NCBI GenBank assembly: GCA_013368315.1 | Contig: JAACJM010000044.1 | Coordinates: 372,001 to 436,000, forward strand | Direction of reading: 5' to 3' | Source of the DNA: Tetrapyrgos nigripes | Taxonomy: Eukaryota; Basidiomycota; Agaricomycetes; Agaricales; Campanellaceae | DNA: 64,000 nucleotides | Shown: positions 21,916 through 33,316 of the stretch, one piece after another | Layout of the letters: each line of letters begins with the position of its first letter | Numbering within the stretch: the first letter of the stretch is position 1 | The notes under the pieces: generated by a model | Told to the model about the DNA's origin: nothing | The model's input: only the letters and a program-made list of their open reading frames with translations | The model's database searches: none | Made by a program: the position numbers and the translations under genes

Positions 21916-22489
21916 GTGGCACCAGTGGTGACATCACTGATCGTGGGAATTACATACCGTTTAAAGGTGAGATTTCATTGTTACGGGCCAGAAAGCTCAT
22001 TACACATGGCTTTTATGGGTCCTGAGTATGTTTTGTGCACTTTCAGATCCAAATGGCTTCATAAAGTATGTCTATACACCCTTCATGTGATGGTGTACCT
22101 TTTGGTCGTAAGGTCTCTCCAGACCCCCCCTCCCCCCCAAGTTCTGGTCTCAGGTAGACCAACTGAAGACCCCTTGGGGTGACCCCATCGCACTAACATC
22201 ATTGGAAGATCCTGCTAGCCCAGGAAAGAATGTTAAAATGGAAAAATATAATCCCTCTAGCCCTAGCCCTTCTCCCGTTTGTCCCCCCTTCTTCTTCTCC
22301 TTCAACATCTTCCCTAACACTAACACCCGCTCTGGCGTTGACAATGACACTGCCACTGGTAGCAGTAGTATCCCCACTAACTCCCTCAGGATGAACCATA
22401 GGCCCACTACCTCTGTTGTCATTGGGATTGGGACGATGCGAACATGAACAGTCTGAACCCTCCAAACAATCTCACTAACTATGCTCACG

Positions 22490-22700
22490 CTCAGTAAACC
22501 TCCTAACCTCCTCCAATGCAACCCTCTTAATCCATTCCCATTTGAGACGTTCATCGGCACTGGTACCGTGACCGTGCTGACTCTGAGCGAAAGTGAAAGC
22601 AAGGCGGGGAGTGAACAGGGATTTTGTTGGTGAGTTGTTGATGCTGGAGTTGGAGAGTTGAAGTTGTTGACTTGGGAACAGGGATGGGAACGAGGTGGGG
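22490..22700 (-). repeat. inverted duplicate of 24145-24345
   Basis: The minus strand here and the plus strand at 24145-24345 share tcaacaactcc..., acaactcaccaacaaa, gagtcagcac and gaatggattaagagggtt. Both translate to NNSPTKSLF..LAFTF.QSQH and WEWIKRV.LEEV, with more third-position than first-position differences by eye. This suggests a once-coding segment of unknown family duplicated in inverted orientation. Confidence 0.65.
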
Positions 22701-23348
22701 TAGAAGAATGAGGACATCCAGGTGAAGTAGAAAGAGAAGAAAGTGAAGAGTCCGAGGGTGGATGGGAACTTGAAGAAAAAAGAGTGAGAGTCTACATGTA
22801 CAGGCATGGGAATGGGTACAGGAATCATTGGCGAGATTGACGAGGTAGAGGTACTAGTAGCGACCAAGAGTACCTTTGATGACGTGCATGTGAACCTTTA
22901 CACAGGTTGAAAAGGAAGGGGTACGTGGTTATGGTTATGGTGACGTTTATGGGTGTCGTTGAGAAAGAAAACGTCGGGACTCAAGGTTGGAGTTACTACT
23001 GGTGTCGAGAAGATGTGAAAAGAATGAGGACGAAGATGCGAAAATGAATGCAATGACGCTGGCGTTTGTATTCTTGTTCCCATCTTGGTGCTTCTGTCGC
23101 TTCCACACTACGGTCTGAGCGTTCTCCGTCTCTGGATATCGGTTTTGATCATGCCTATTCCTTCATTTTCCACAGAGAAGCTGAAGCATCCTTGAGGAAT
23201 AATTAGAGTAGCAAAATCTAAGCTATTCCTTGGAACTCTTCCGACAGACATAATCAAAGCCGACGTTTGATTGAGCGCAGTAGACCCGGAAAATTTTGGC
23301 TGAGGGAGGATGGGGTAGTCATTGTGTCGAGGGTTTAGGGGAATTGTT

Positions 23349-23950
23349 TAAGGCTCCATCAACGGCTATAACAACGACTGCAACCGAGCGATTGCTGCTT
23401 CGGATTTGGATGCGGATGGTGCTCCTCCTCCTCCTCCATCCGACGGATAGCATCCGACCAATCCGACGGTAATCTGCGGATGGAAAGCCCAACACTGGAA
23501 GTTTCAGAAATACTATATAGTACTATTACCGAGTAGAGAAATACACAAAATTGAATAACGGCCGCTTCAACAGACAGCATTAATCCTTCATAACACTGAC
23601 TGGTTTGAGTGTTTCGCAAACGCTGGCGCTCCGATATTGAAGGCGCAGTGTCAGGTCTGAAACCTAGACACATACTTTTCTATTCTTTAATTTATTATCA
23701 TTTCTCTCCAGCTCATATCCTTGGTTTATTTTCTGTTACTCTTTTGCATTCCTTGGCCGCCACCATGTTGTTTATCTTATCTGTATGTCATGTGATCGTA
23801 GATATACTATATAAGGGAAGCAGAACTCATCCAGCGATCATCCATCGGATGCTCAGATACCATCCGGCAGATGCGGATTGGGATTTGCAGACCACCCATC
23901 CGAGTGGATGGCATCCGAATCCGACACAATCTGATCCGATAGGAGCCCTA
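23349..23950. mobile_element. probable hAT MITE with ATCCGA-rich ends
   Basis: The right end reads gatccgataggagcccta and the left end taaggctccatcaac. Both are followed inward by ggattNggatgcggatgg-type repeats in inverse orientation. The ends resemble TAGGGCTCC hAT termini, but the 8-bp flanks (gaattgtt, ttcttggt) match poorly, so the limits are provisional. Confidence 0.45.
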
Positions 23951-24375
23951 TTCTTGGTCCATTCACCCAACACAAAACTAAAACTAAAAACCAAACAGCC
24001 CAAAGCACAGTGTATCCACGAATTGCCTTCTCATACCCGCTCTCACTCTTCTTCCCATCCACCCTCGCGCTCCTCACCTCATTTTTCTCCCACTTCACCT
24101 GGGCATCCTGATCTTTCTACTCCACATCGTTCCCACTCACGTTCCCAAGTCAACAACTCCAACTCCAACTCCAACTCCGACGTCAACAACTCACCAACAA
24201 ATTCCCTCTTCATCCCTGGCCTCGCATTCACTTTCTTTCAGAGTCAGCACAGTCAGCACAGTACTGGTGCTGGTGAATGTCTTGAATGGGAATGGATTAA
24301 GAGGGTTGATTTGGAGGAGGTTAACTACGTCATAAGTTTCAACATCTACTCGATATAGAACTATCTTTACTATTC

Positions 24376-24570
24376 ATGGAAGTACATATTTCAACACTTT
24401 CATTATACATAAGCACCTTCCATGTCAGGGTTTCTGATGATTTCTCCTTTTATTTGGTGTCCCTCGCCAATGCAAGTTCATCTTTGGGACGTATTCTAGC
24501 TGGAATCATGGTGGATAAAATTGGTTGTCGCACCCATGACATTCCTTGCTGGCTACTCATTTACGCGTAG
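24376..24570 (+). pseudogene. MFS (monocarboxylate-type) transporter fragment
   Basis: The frame includes FSFYLVSLANASSSLGRILA followed by GIMVDKIG. A membrane helix with S-x-Y-L-x-S-x-x-NASS-x-x-GR followed by G-x-x-x-D-K-x-G is the conserved TM7-loop segment of fungal MCT-like major facilitator transporters. Only this exon-sized piece is visible, and a Helitron-like terminus follows at 24613. Neighbouring exons were not found. Confidence 0.55.
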
Positions 24571-24612
24571 CCGTTTGCAATGAGCAAGGTGTCCTTGATA
24601 GCTGTCGCTATT

Positions 24613-24994
24613 ACTGGGGTAAGGGGCCACTGCTTCACATGGCAAATTACGAGGCCCCTTGCTTAAAGTGTTGGATAGCAACGTTAACAGCCCACTTGCT
24701 ATTGTTGTCATTACCATCATCACTGTCATCGCTGCTGCAAGTGGGGATGGCGTGCAAGCTCAGTTTATGGTGGTAGTGAAAGCGAGTCGACACAGGTCGA
24801 CACGCTGGCATGATGTGGTTGTTGATGTCGTTAGTCCTTGGAGTCCAGACCAAGCCTAGACACTTCAGTTGTCGGGAGTAGAGTAGATACCGGTAATGAA
24901 CAGGGGTGGGAGATTGAAGCCGTGGTAAAATTTGCAACTCAATCAGAAAAGTCACAGGGTCTCCACCTAAGTTAACTCGGCCTTTAAGAGGCCT
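24613..24994 (-). mobile_element. Helitron-like non-autonomous element, copy 1
   Basis: On the minus strand the 3' end is a hairpin (24643-24626, GCCATGTGAAGCAGTGGC), 12 nt of spacer and CCCCAG followed by T. The 5' side retains gaggcct and ggccgagttaactta but lacks the terminal TTAC, because a CACTGGG-type element starts at 24996. An inner copy of the 5' terminus (gcctcgtaatttgcc) sits just before the hairpin. Confidence 0.55.
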
Positions 24995-24995
24995 C

Positions 24996-25255
24996 CACTG
25001 GGTGCAAATACCTGTAAATACATCGTCATACTGTGATATTCCTGAAGACTTACTCAGTGCCAATCAGTTTGTGAATCCCAATGTATTATGGAAGTATTAT
25101 GTTAAAGCCAAAATTTCACAGCAATTCCATAAGGTTTCTGTAAATTAGGGTGTATTACTGGGGTCTTTCTGTGTGAGATTCTGTCACAGTAATACATACT
25201 ACAATACCATTGAGAAATACAGAAACATTTTGTTGTGACACAGAGTCACAGTATG
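24996..25255. mobile_element. left part of a CACTGGG-family element split by the gypsy
   Basis: It starts cactgggtgcaaatacctgtaaa, matching the MITE at 926 and the repeat at 57412, and then contains the family's recurring ttacagaag/cacagtatg words. It is interrupted at 25255 by the gypsy insertion and resumes at 32683. Confidence 0.65.
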
Positions 25256-25893
25256 TGTTAAGTCCGGGCAGATCCTAGCATTTAGAGTGGAAGTCTTATT
25301 TGGGTTTTGGGAAAGGATGAAGATGAATCCAGGCAGAACCGGTAGTCTCTGAGATTGATGTATAAGGAAGACACGGAATAGAATCTGTTAGGACGGTACT
25401 ATGTTGTCTGAAGTCGGATGAAGTTAGGAGACCAGCTAATTCAATTTTAGACTTAAGCTATCAACTACAAAGTTGCTAGCTTAAGTGCTACTTCGGAACC
25501 TATCAGAATGAAGAGGAGTAAGATAGGGAAGGTTCGGAAATAAAGGAAAAGCACATGGTGCTATTGGAGATCGATGGAGTACTGTGGAACAAAGTGGAAA
25601 CAAAATGGAAACAAAGTGGAAACAAAGTGGAAACAAAGCAGAATGGATTGGAGATGAAGTGGAGTAAGTTTTGGAGATTAGATACGAGCTATCCAGTAGT
25701 TATCCGAAATGAATCACAGGTTCCCGGATGGGATCTGTTTGTGGAGATTAATAGTGGAGCTCGGATATGAATCGGAAATGAATGATCGGAAAGTGTTTGG
25801 GATGAAAGGGAATGAAGTTCGAAATAAAAGAAAAAGAAGTTTGGAAGAGGATCGGATACGATTGGAAAGATGTACGGAAGCATAGATATTACA
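25256..25893 (-). repeat. 3' LTR of the chromovirus
   Basis: 638 bp from tgttaagtccggg to catagatattaca. On the minus strand it runs TGTAATATC...ACTTAACA, the usual TG...CA. It has three to four extra copies of a gtggaaacaaa unit at about 25586-25630 relative to the other LTR. A purine-rich tract (aagaggggg in sense) abuts it at 25896-25904. Confidence 0.92.
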
Positions 25894-26130
25894 GTATCCC
25901 CCTCTTAGGCCTCGAGCCCTCGAGAGGCATGGAAACAAATAGTAATCCGTTGGAATGAATTTGAAAAGACAATAGAAGAAAAAATAGAAAAGGGGTGGAC
26001 CCCGGAAAATGAACAATGGGATCAAAAACAAATGGAAACGATCAGGATTGTCAATGGTTTCTAAATTAAGTAATTGGTAACGAAATGAACAGGAAACAAT
26101 AAGGATGGTCCATGCGCGTATTTGAAAACA

Positions 26131-26138
26131 TATAAAAG
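26131..26138 (+). promoter_or_regulatory. TATA box for an antisense unit in the gypsy
   Basis: Tataaaag on the plus strand, 53 nt upstream of the ATG at 26184, opposite in direction to the retrotransposon genes. Confidence 0.5.
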
Positions 26139-26183
26139 AAAGAAGTTCTCGGAAGCATAGCAAAACCAACTTCACTGTTATCG

Positions 26184-26673
26184 ATGTCTTCCACTACCTC
26201 CTACGTTCCCCTTGACGTCTCCACGCTCCTGACAGAGTATATGACTGAATGGACAACGTCCAATGCGAAACCTCCAGCTCCTGCCTTCGGATTTTGACCT
26301 TGATTTTGTGTAGTGGTGTTCCTGGTGTACCCAGCTCAGTTTGGAGTGCATGTCCCAAGGCGATGGGAAACGTGCTTGCGAGTCCTGCGTGGCATCACAC
26401 GTGGGGTGTATTTTCACCAGCTGGAAGGCCGTCATTCCCAACGTCTCGACCCTTTGTGCCATACAGTTGGCCCAACTCCGTTGCCTCATCCATATGGGGA
26501 ATGTGATAGAGGTAATCGTGGCAGTGTCAGATATCACGCTTCCCAGAATGGAGGATGAGGAATGGACAGGAATGGAGGCAAGATTGTTGGACATGCCGGA
26601 ATTGCTCGGAAAGCCGAAGAAGAAGGGAAAGGGGAAGAAACCGAGATCAAAGGCAGTGGTAGAGGAAGATTGA
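26184..26673 (+). pseudogene. antisense ORF with a Zn2Cys6-type cluster
   Basis: It lies on the strand opposite to gag-pol, between the chromodomain and the 3' LTR. ATG 26184 opens MSSTTSYVPLDVSTLLTEY.. for about 37 codons. A one-base shift near 26290 and a TAG at 26311 are needed to join it to a second frame that ends at 26673. The second frame begins WCSWCTQLSLEC and continues GKRACESCVASHVGC: the six cysteines (26317-26409) have spacing C-x2-C-x6-C-x9-C-x2-C-x6-C, inside the consensus of fungal Zn(II)2Cys6 clusters. The end is Lys/Glu-rich. Extra antisense ORFs between pol and the 3' LTR are known from some plant LTR elements. Here the break could be an intron I failed to place or a real lesion. 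Confidence 0.5.
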
Positions 26674-26789
26674 GGAAAGGGATGGATGTGTGCCGGACAC
26701 GATGGACACGAACATTTGTATATAGATTTTCTTGTAATGGATACTCAACTGGACCCGGATGGGCAAAAACTTTCTTGGAACAAATTTTT

Positions 26790-29700
26790 TGAGTGAAGTT
26801 AAGATGCGATCAGATTAAAAGGAAGAAAATGAGAAAAAATAGAATAAATCGAAATTAGTGAAGAGCACTGGAAGGGACGGAAAATGTCAGAAAGATAAGG
26901 ATTAAGATGAAATTGGAAGAGGACCGGGTTTGTTCGGATTCTTCTGATGGTACTCGTAAGCTCATCTGCGGGAAGCCAGGAAAATTCTTCGTCAGTGCCT
27001 TCGTAACCAGACCACTGTACCAAATATAGTAGAGGACATTTCCAACAGCGCCGATCGATTTTCGAGTCTAAGATTTCGGTGATTTCATATTGACCGGAGC
27101 GGGCGGATCTGCGATACAATTCAGAATCGTGTTGGGAACAGCAGGTTCGAGTTGGGATACATGGAAAATGGGGTGGATCCCATGGAGATAGTCAGGGAGC
27201 TTTATGCCATAGGAAAGAGAGCTGGGACGAGAGATAACTTTGAATGGACCAAGGAATTTCTCGGAGAACTTCAGAACCGATAGGGATTTCTGGTAAATCC
27301 AGATGGTGTTTGTCGGCCTGTACCTTGTAATGTTTCTGAGCTTCCCGAATCTCATCCTGAAGGAAACCATGAAGTTCCTCGAGATTGACAACAAAATGTC
27401 GGGCGTGCTCGGAAGCGAGATTGTAGTCGGGATGAACCGTTAAGGTTCGGTGAAACCCTTTATTTGCGAAGAAGGGTGTGATTCCGGTGGAAGCGTTCAG
27501 AGCATTATTGTAAGCAAACTCAGCGATGGGAAGTAGGGAAGACCAATTATCCTGTTGGTAAGAACAATAGATCCAGATGTACTGCTCGAGTGTCTGATTG
27601 GTGCACTCTGTCTGTCCGTCAGCTTCCGGGTGATAACCTGAAGTGAAGTGAAGTTCCATGTTCAAAGCTTTTCCTGAGGATCGGAAAAAATGGGAAACGA
27701 ATTCGGAACCGCAGTTGGAAGTGACATGGTTAGGAACACCATGCTTAGAAAAAACATGAAGAACAAATAATTCCATGAGCTGTTCTGATGTAATGGTATC
27801 ATGAGTTGGAATGACGATTCCCTGTTTGGATGTGCAGTCCACAATCACCAGGATTGCTGTGTATCTGTTGGAATCCGGTAGTTGTTCAATAAAATCCATA
27901 GAAATTGAATCCCACAGACAGACCAGTACAGGAAGTGGTTTTAAGAGACCATAAGGACGATGTCAACGAGGCTTGTTACGACCACAAACCATACAGGAAG
28001 CGACATAATCCTGAACAAATTCTCAGACCTTTGGCCAGGTATAGTGGTGTCGGATAAGGTCACGCGTCTGGTTTTGTCTGAAGTGTCCTGCTAGGGAATG
28101 GTCATGGTGCTGTCGCAAAACTTGAAGTCCAAGGTCGGAAGCACCAGGAACGAGTATCCTATTGTCCAATAGTAGTAACCCAGATTCATCGAGGAATCCT
28201 TAGCTAGTTTGAGACCAGCTTGTGATTCCGGACCGGAAGCGTAGGATTCTCGGATTGTGGAATGGATTTTCTCGATATCCATAATAATGGATGCACGGAG
28301 TGCAGGTCCTTCGCGGAAAGAGGCTCGGAGCAATTCGGAAAGCTGTTCTTGGGTGTAAAACTGGGCGGAAACTCTGCAGATTTGGCGTAGTCACTATCCC
28401 CCTCTTTTGGATAGATGTCCCATCGTCTAGTGAGTGAGTCTGGTTATGCACCTAGTTTACCCGGTCAGAACCAGATAATGAGATTGAAAGTGGAAAGATA
28501 CTCGGACCATCAGACTTGTCGTTGTGTTAGAATTTTGGTGGTCGAAAAATATTCCAAATTCTTGTGATTGGTAACGACATCGATAGGGGATCTGGAGCCT
28601 TCCAAGTAGTGTTGCCAGATTCGGAAAGCTTCAAAAATGGCAAGCAATTCCTTATTGTGAACATTGTAATTGAGTTCGGCAGATTGTAAGGTGCATGAAT
28701 GGAATTCGAAGGGATGAATCTCTCTGGAATCGTGCTGGAGAGAGAGGATTGCAGCGATACCGTAATCGGAAGCGTTGGTTTCAACAATGATCTTTTGGTT
28801 TGGAACCCAATGACCAAGGATCGGAGCAGAAGTAAAAGCATGCTTAAGGTAATCGAAAGATTCCTGGCATGCCTGCGTCCATTTCCACTGGATAGCTTTT
28901 CAGGTGAGACGGGTTAGGGGTACAACGATATCCGAATAATTGAAGATGAAGCGTCTGTAAAAATTACAGAAGCCTAGCAAAAGTTTGTATATCCCGGACC
29001 TTCCGAGGAACAGGCCATTCCAGGATAGTTCAGATTTTAGAAGGATCCATTGTTAACCCTTCAGGGGAGAGAATGTAGCAATGGAAAAGAAGCATTTTTC
29101 TGCTCTCAGAGCTGACGGAATACTTCGCTAACACGTTTCTGATGATCCTCCTCATTGTCGGAATAGATAAGGACGTTGTCGAGATAGACAATGACAGTGA
29201 CGTCAAGGAGATCCTTGAGGATGTCGTTGATAAATCGCTGAAAAGCAGCAGGAGCATTACTGAGACCAAAAGGCATCACTTTCCATTTGAAGGATCCGTA
29301 GCGGGTCCGGAAAGCGGTTTTCCATTCATCCCCTTTGGCGATGCGGACCAAGTGGTAAGCGTGACGGAGATCCAACTTGGTATAGATTTTTGCATGCCGG
29401 GGAGTGTCTAAAAGCTCGGAAATAAGCAGAAGTGGATACCTATCCTTCTTTGTGATGGCATTGAGGCCACGGAAGTCAACGCAAAGCCAAAGCGCTCCGC
29501 TTTTCTTCTTCACAAAGAGGACCGGAGCCGCAAAGGGCGAGGATGAAGGTTTGATAAAACCTATAGTCAGATGTTTGTCAATAAATTTCCGTAATTCTCC
29601 TAATTCCCTGTCGGATACCGGATAAATCTGGGCAATCGGCAGAGCCGTGCCCTCGACAAGATCAATCTTGAGGTCATAGGGACGATGCAGAGCCAGTTTA

Positions 29701-30512
29701 TCTGAAAGTCCTTCGTCAAACACATCGGAATAGTCAGCTAAGTATTCGGGAGCCTTTGGAGAAGGTGGGGTTTCCGCTTTCGCATGAACCTCAGCATCCG
29801 GGGTTAACTGGAGCACCATTGGTTCAAGCTGATCCTGTTTGCAACAGCGAACGAAAGCTGCTGCTCCAATGATACTAATGCGGGTGTCGTCAACGAAAGA
29901 CGCCATTTGCGAGATGGAGGGATAGGAATAGATGGGTTCGTACAGCCATGATGATTTAGAATGAATGGGTGGCGTTGCAGCCGGAAGTGGTGTGGAAACT
30001 GGAGAACCCGGGTCAGCCTCAGAGGGCGACACACAGGCTTCAGAGCTTGGGGTGACAGCAACTGGTTCGGGGTCATGGAAATCGATGTTTCCTTTTACCC
30101 AGTCAACTGACGGGTTGTAGCGGGAAAGGAAACTATATCCGAGGACTCCCTTACAAGTTGAGTGGAGATTAGTGACATAAAAGTCAAGAGGAATTCATTC
30201 CCCCTTCGGAAAGTAAACGGAAAAACAGCATACTTTATTCAGGGTGCAGGGTACGGAACCATCAAGTAAGCGTAGAAGAATGGAAGGAATGGAAAGAGTA
30301 GGTAGGGAATGTTCCGAAACGTACGTAGAGTCGATAAAACAATCTGAAGAACCAGAATCCAAAAGCGACAGAAAAGAAATGGAAAGTTCGGGTTTAGTAT
30401 ATGAAGGAATAGAAAGTGGAAGGACTAAGGATTTAATGGAAAGAGCAGCGGTGTTGAGAGTAACCTCTGGATTGGTACGATCCCAGTCATTGCAACTCCG
30501 ACCTCGTGCCAA
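26790..30512 (-). pseudogene. gypsy pol: protease, RT, RNase H, integrase, chromodomain
   Basis: In sense order: a protease with LLDSGSSDCFID; a TGA after FPKGE; RT blocks (GFIKPSSSPFAAPVLFVKKK, PLPLI-like, AFRTRYGSFKW, MPFGLSNAPAAFQ) in which the catalytic YLDD reads YLDN (Asn codon at 29177-29175); a frameshift before FCNFYRRF; RNase H; integrase core with IVDCTSKQG and YHPEADGQTE, whose second Asp motif TSDRGSEF reads TSNCGSEF (about 27708-27731); and a chromodomain (EITEILDSKIDRR, LYLVQWSGYEGTDEEFSWLP). Loss of one catalytic Asp in both RT and integrase, plus several stops, makes it inactive. The chromodomain assigns it to the chromoviruses. Confidence 0.9.
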
Positions 30513-30549
30513 GGCATCAGAGTCACTGACTATTTTGGGGACTGCGTGG

Positions 30550-32037
30550 AAGCAGTGCCAGTCACGGAAGTACTACCAGAGGAGGTGTTTTCCATGTTTG
30601 CAGCTCGGCTGCGAGCTTCGTTCGCCTCCTTCCGCTTGTTACAGTCATCCATCGAATGCTTCCTGCCACAGAACATACAGAGATTGTTCTTCTTGCAGCC
30701 GTCCCTTTCGTCCTGGGATAGCTTTCTGTCCTTCCCAAGCTTGTTGGCCCATGGTTTCTTCTGGCCAGAAGGGAACGAAGACGACGAGGATGAATTAGAG
30801 TTGGAATTATAGTTGGAATTGGAGGAATTGGAGGAATTTCCGGAGCCGGAACCAGAACTATTACCTCCTGAGCCTTTCCCCCTGGAATTCCCTTTTCCTC
30901 TGCTTGCTTCTTCCCGTTTCCTCTCAGTTTGGCGACACCAGTCACGGGAATCGATTCGGAGAACCTGGGATTTGAGACGGGGAAGGTTCTGTTCCTCGTA
31001 GATTAGGGCAAGGGCGTCCTTGATTCATGGAGCCAAACCCTTTCAGAAAAAGTGTCACAGGGAATTCTCATCCCAAGCAACCTGCGAAGCAAGTTGTTGG
31101 AACTTGACGCAGTACTTCGTGGCCCGATCGGAATCCTTCATGAATAGGTCCTCCAATCGGTCCTCAGCATCCCCGACCTCATCGAAAACCCCACAGTTGT
31201 CCTTCAGCTCCTTGATGAAAATACCAAAGACAAGGGTCCACGGAGCAGGTTCCTCGGGATCAGGGTTGAGGATTTCCAGCTCAAAGAATTCGAGTGCAGT
31301 GCCGGAGAGATAGGAAAGAGTGAAACTGATTTTTCAAGCATCAGTCGCATATGCCTTGGGACAGTTCTGGAGATTAATCTGGATCTGGATCAGGAATGGA
31401 CAGAGCTTCCTCAGATCTGACCCATCGAAAATGTCGGGTTTCTTTACTTCTGTCTTTTCACTGTGACCAGGTGTAACTTTTCCGATGATCTCGTTGAAAC
31501 TTTGGAGGGTGGTAATGAACTGCCTCCTTTTGTCGTCGTCGGAATCGGAATTGTCGGAACCATCTTCTCCTCCCGGAGGCCCATCATCCAGTGGTCCTCC
31601 ACCACCGTCGTCAGATCCGCCTCCTCCACCACCCTGATGTTGTTCATTGTTGTCCCCGTCATTTCCCTGACCATAATGCTGGCCCAGTGGAGGACCACAG
31701 CCGTCATCGGGATTGGCAGGTGTATGCGAGGGTCCTGTTGAGAGGATCTTTGAGTTTGCTGTTGGACATATGAACGGCTTTGGGTTTGTGTAAGGGTTGC
31801 AGAGTCTCCTGGTTCCAGGCCATCCCAGCTATCGAGGAATTCCTTAAACGGACTCGTGCAGGCTTTGGTTGGGCTTGGGTGTGCGAAAATGCTGCCGGAG
31901 CGTCTGTGTTGGCAAATTTGAACGTTACGGAAGAGGTTGGAATAATAAGCGTTTTTGAATGGAGTCACCGGAACCGTAAGGTTTGGTGTTGGGGAAGGAG
32001 TTCGTGGTTGAGAACGTTGGGACATTGTAGACAACAA
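30550..32037 (-). pseudogene. gypsy gag with zinc knuckle
   Basis: Starts MLSTMSQRSQPRTPSP at 32037 and ends after a nucleocapsid-like region. The knuckle reads CMFCGRKHSMDDC, spacing C-x2-C-x3-H-x4-C, one residue shorter than the common C-x2-C-x4-H-x4-C. The central capsid-like part (LSYLSGTALEFFE, WTLVFGIFIKEL, DLFMKD) is readable only by changing frame, and TGA codons interrupt it. A Ser/Asn/Gly-rich linker precedes the knuckle. Confidence 0.8.
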
Positions 32038-32042
32038 GAGAG

Positions 32043-32053
32043 AAGTCTAAAAT
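32043..32053 (-). promoter_or_regulatory. predicted self-priming PBS
   Basis: In the sense direction ATTTTAGACTT starts 2 nt after the 5' LTR. It is not complementary to a tRNA 3' end (no TGG start). It is the exact complement of AAGTCTAAAAT in both LTRs (32271-32261 and 25454-25444), as in Tf1/sushi-type elements that prime from the folded 5' end of their own RNA. Confidence 0.7.
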
Positions 32054-32055
32054 AC

Positions 32056-32677
32056 TGTTAAGTCTGGGCAGATCCTAGCGTTTAGGAGACACGTCGGACC
32101 CGAGCGGAAGTCTTATTTGGGTTTTGGGAAAGGATGAAGACGAATCCGGGCAGAACCGGTAGTCTCTGAGATCGAAGTATAAGGAAGACACGGAATGGAA
32201 TCCGTTAGGACAGTACTATGTTGTCTGAAGTCGGATGAAGTTAGGAGACCAGCTAATTCGATTTTAGACTTAAGCTATCTACTACAAAGTTGCTAGCTTA
32301 AGTACTACTTCGGAACCTATCGGAATGAAGAGGAGTAAGATAGGGATGGTTTGGAAGTAAAGGAAAAGCACATGGTGCTATTGGAGATGGATGGAGTACT
32401 GTGGAACAAAGTGGAAACAAAGTGGAACGGATTGGAGATGAAGTGGAGTAAGTTTTGGAGATTAGATACAAGCTATCTGGTAGTTATCTGAAATGAATCA
32501 CGGGTTCCCGGATGGGATCTGTTTGTGGAGATTAATAGTGGAGCTCGGATATGAATCGGAAATGAATGATCAGAAAGTGTTTGGGATGAAAGGGAATGAA
32601 GTTTGAAATACAAGAAAAAGAAGTTCTGAAGAGGATCAGATACAATCGGAAAGATGTATGGAAGCATAGCTATTACA
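32056..32677 (-). repeat. 5' LTR of the chromovirus
   Basis: 622 bp from tgttaagtctggg to catagctattaca. It holds a CpG-bearing stretch (gacacgtcggacccgagcgg) absent from the left LTR. AAGTCTAAAAT at 32271-32261 would mark the RNA start if self-priming holds. Confidence 0.92.
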
Positions 32678-32682
32678 GTATG

Positions 32683-33250
32683 TCATAGAGTAATACAGCC
32701 TGGATTTATAGAAGACTTACACAAATGAAATACTGTAAATAAACTGTCATACTATGACATTACTAAAGACTTACTTAGTGCCAATCAATTGTATATCTCT
32801 GTGTATTACAGAAGTATTACAGAAGTATTACAGAAAAGCAAAATTTTCACAACAGTTCCATAAGGATTCTGTAAATCAAGTTGTATCACTAGGATTTTTC
32901 AATGTGACATTCTGTCACAGTAAGACATAGCATAATACCATTAAGATATACAGAGATATCTTGATGTGACACATGGTCACAGTATGTCATATAGTAAGAC
33001 TGGCCAGTTTTACAGAAGATTTATGATATTAAAAGATATATTAAATCACAAGAAATTGTCATTGTATTTATGATAGATTTACTGAGTGACAAAATGGTAA
33101 CAGAAATGGATCAATAAAATCAGGTGTATTATGGAAGCTTTATGGAATCCAAAATATTTCCATAGAATGTCATAAGTTCACAGAAAAGTCTTACACCAAG
33201 ATGGAATACATATAGTATCCTGGATATGCTGAAAGAGTTAAAGTATGACC
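32683..33250. mobile_element. right part of the CACTGGG-family repeat
   Basis: Continues the words seen before the gypsy insertion: tcatagagtaatac, tgtcacagtaagaca, ttacagaagtattac. The outer end is not clear; similarity fades near 33,250. Confidence 0.5.
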
Positions 33251-33316
33251 CCTGTAAGTCAAGGGGAATTATTTTAAATTTATTGAATAGCAGGTATTCC
33301 ATAAATCTTGGGTACT

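Larger units (their letters stand above)
25256..32677 (-). mobile_element. full-length Ty3/gypsy chromovirus
   Basis: 7,422 bp on the minus strand, bounded by LTRs and a perfect 5-bp duplication gtatg at 25251-25255 and 32678-32682. The order is 5' LTR (right), PBS, gag, protease, reverse transcriptase, RNase H, integrase, chromodomain, polypurine tract, 3' LTR (left). The two LTRs differ by indels and many substitutions, so it is not recent. Several catalytic residues are lost and frames are broken; the copy is inactive. It interrupts a CACTGGG-family repeat. Confidence 0.95.

Noticed and set aside
20945..22195. intact element with inverted ends enclosing the 21229 MITE
   Set aside because: Inverted similarity of about 100 bp is real but patchy, and no target duplication could be found, so it is only noted.
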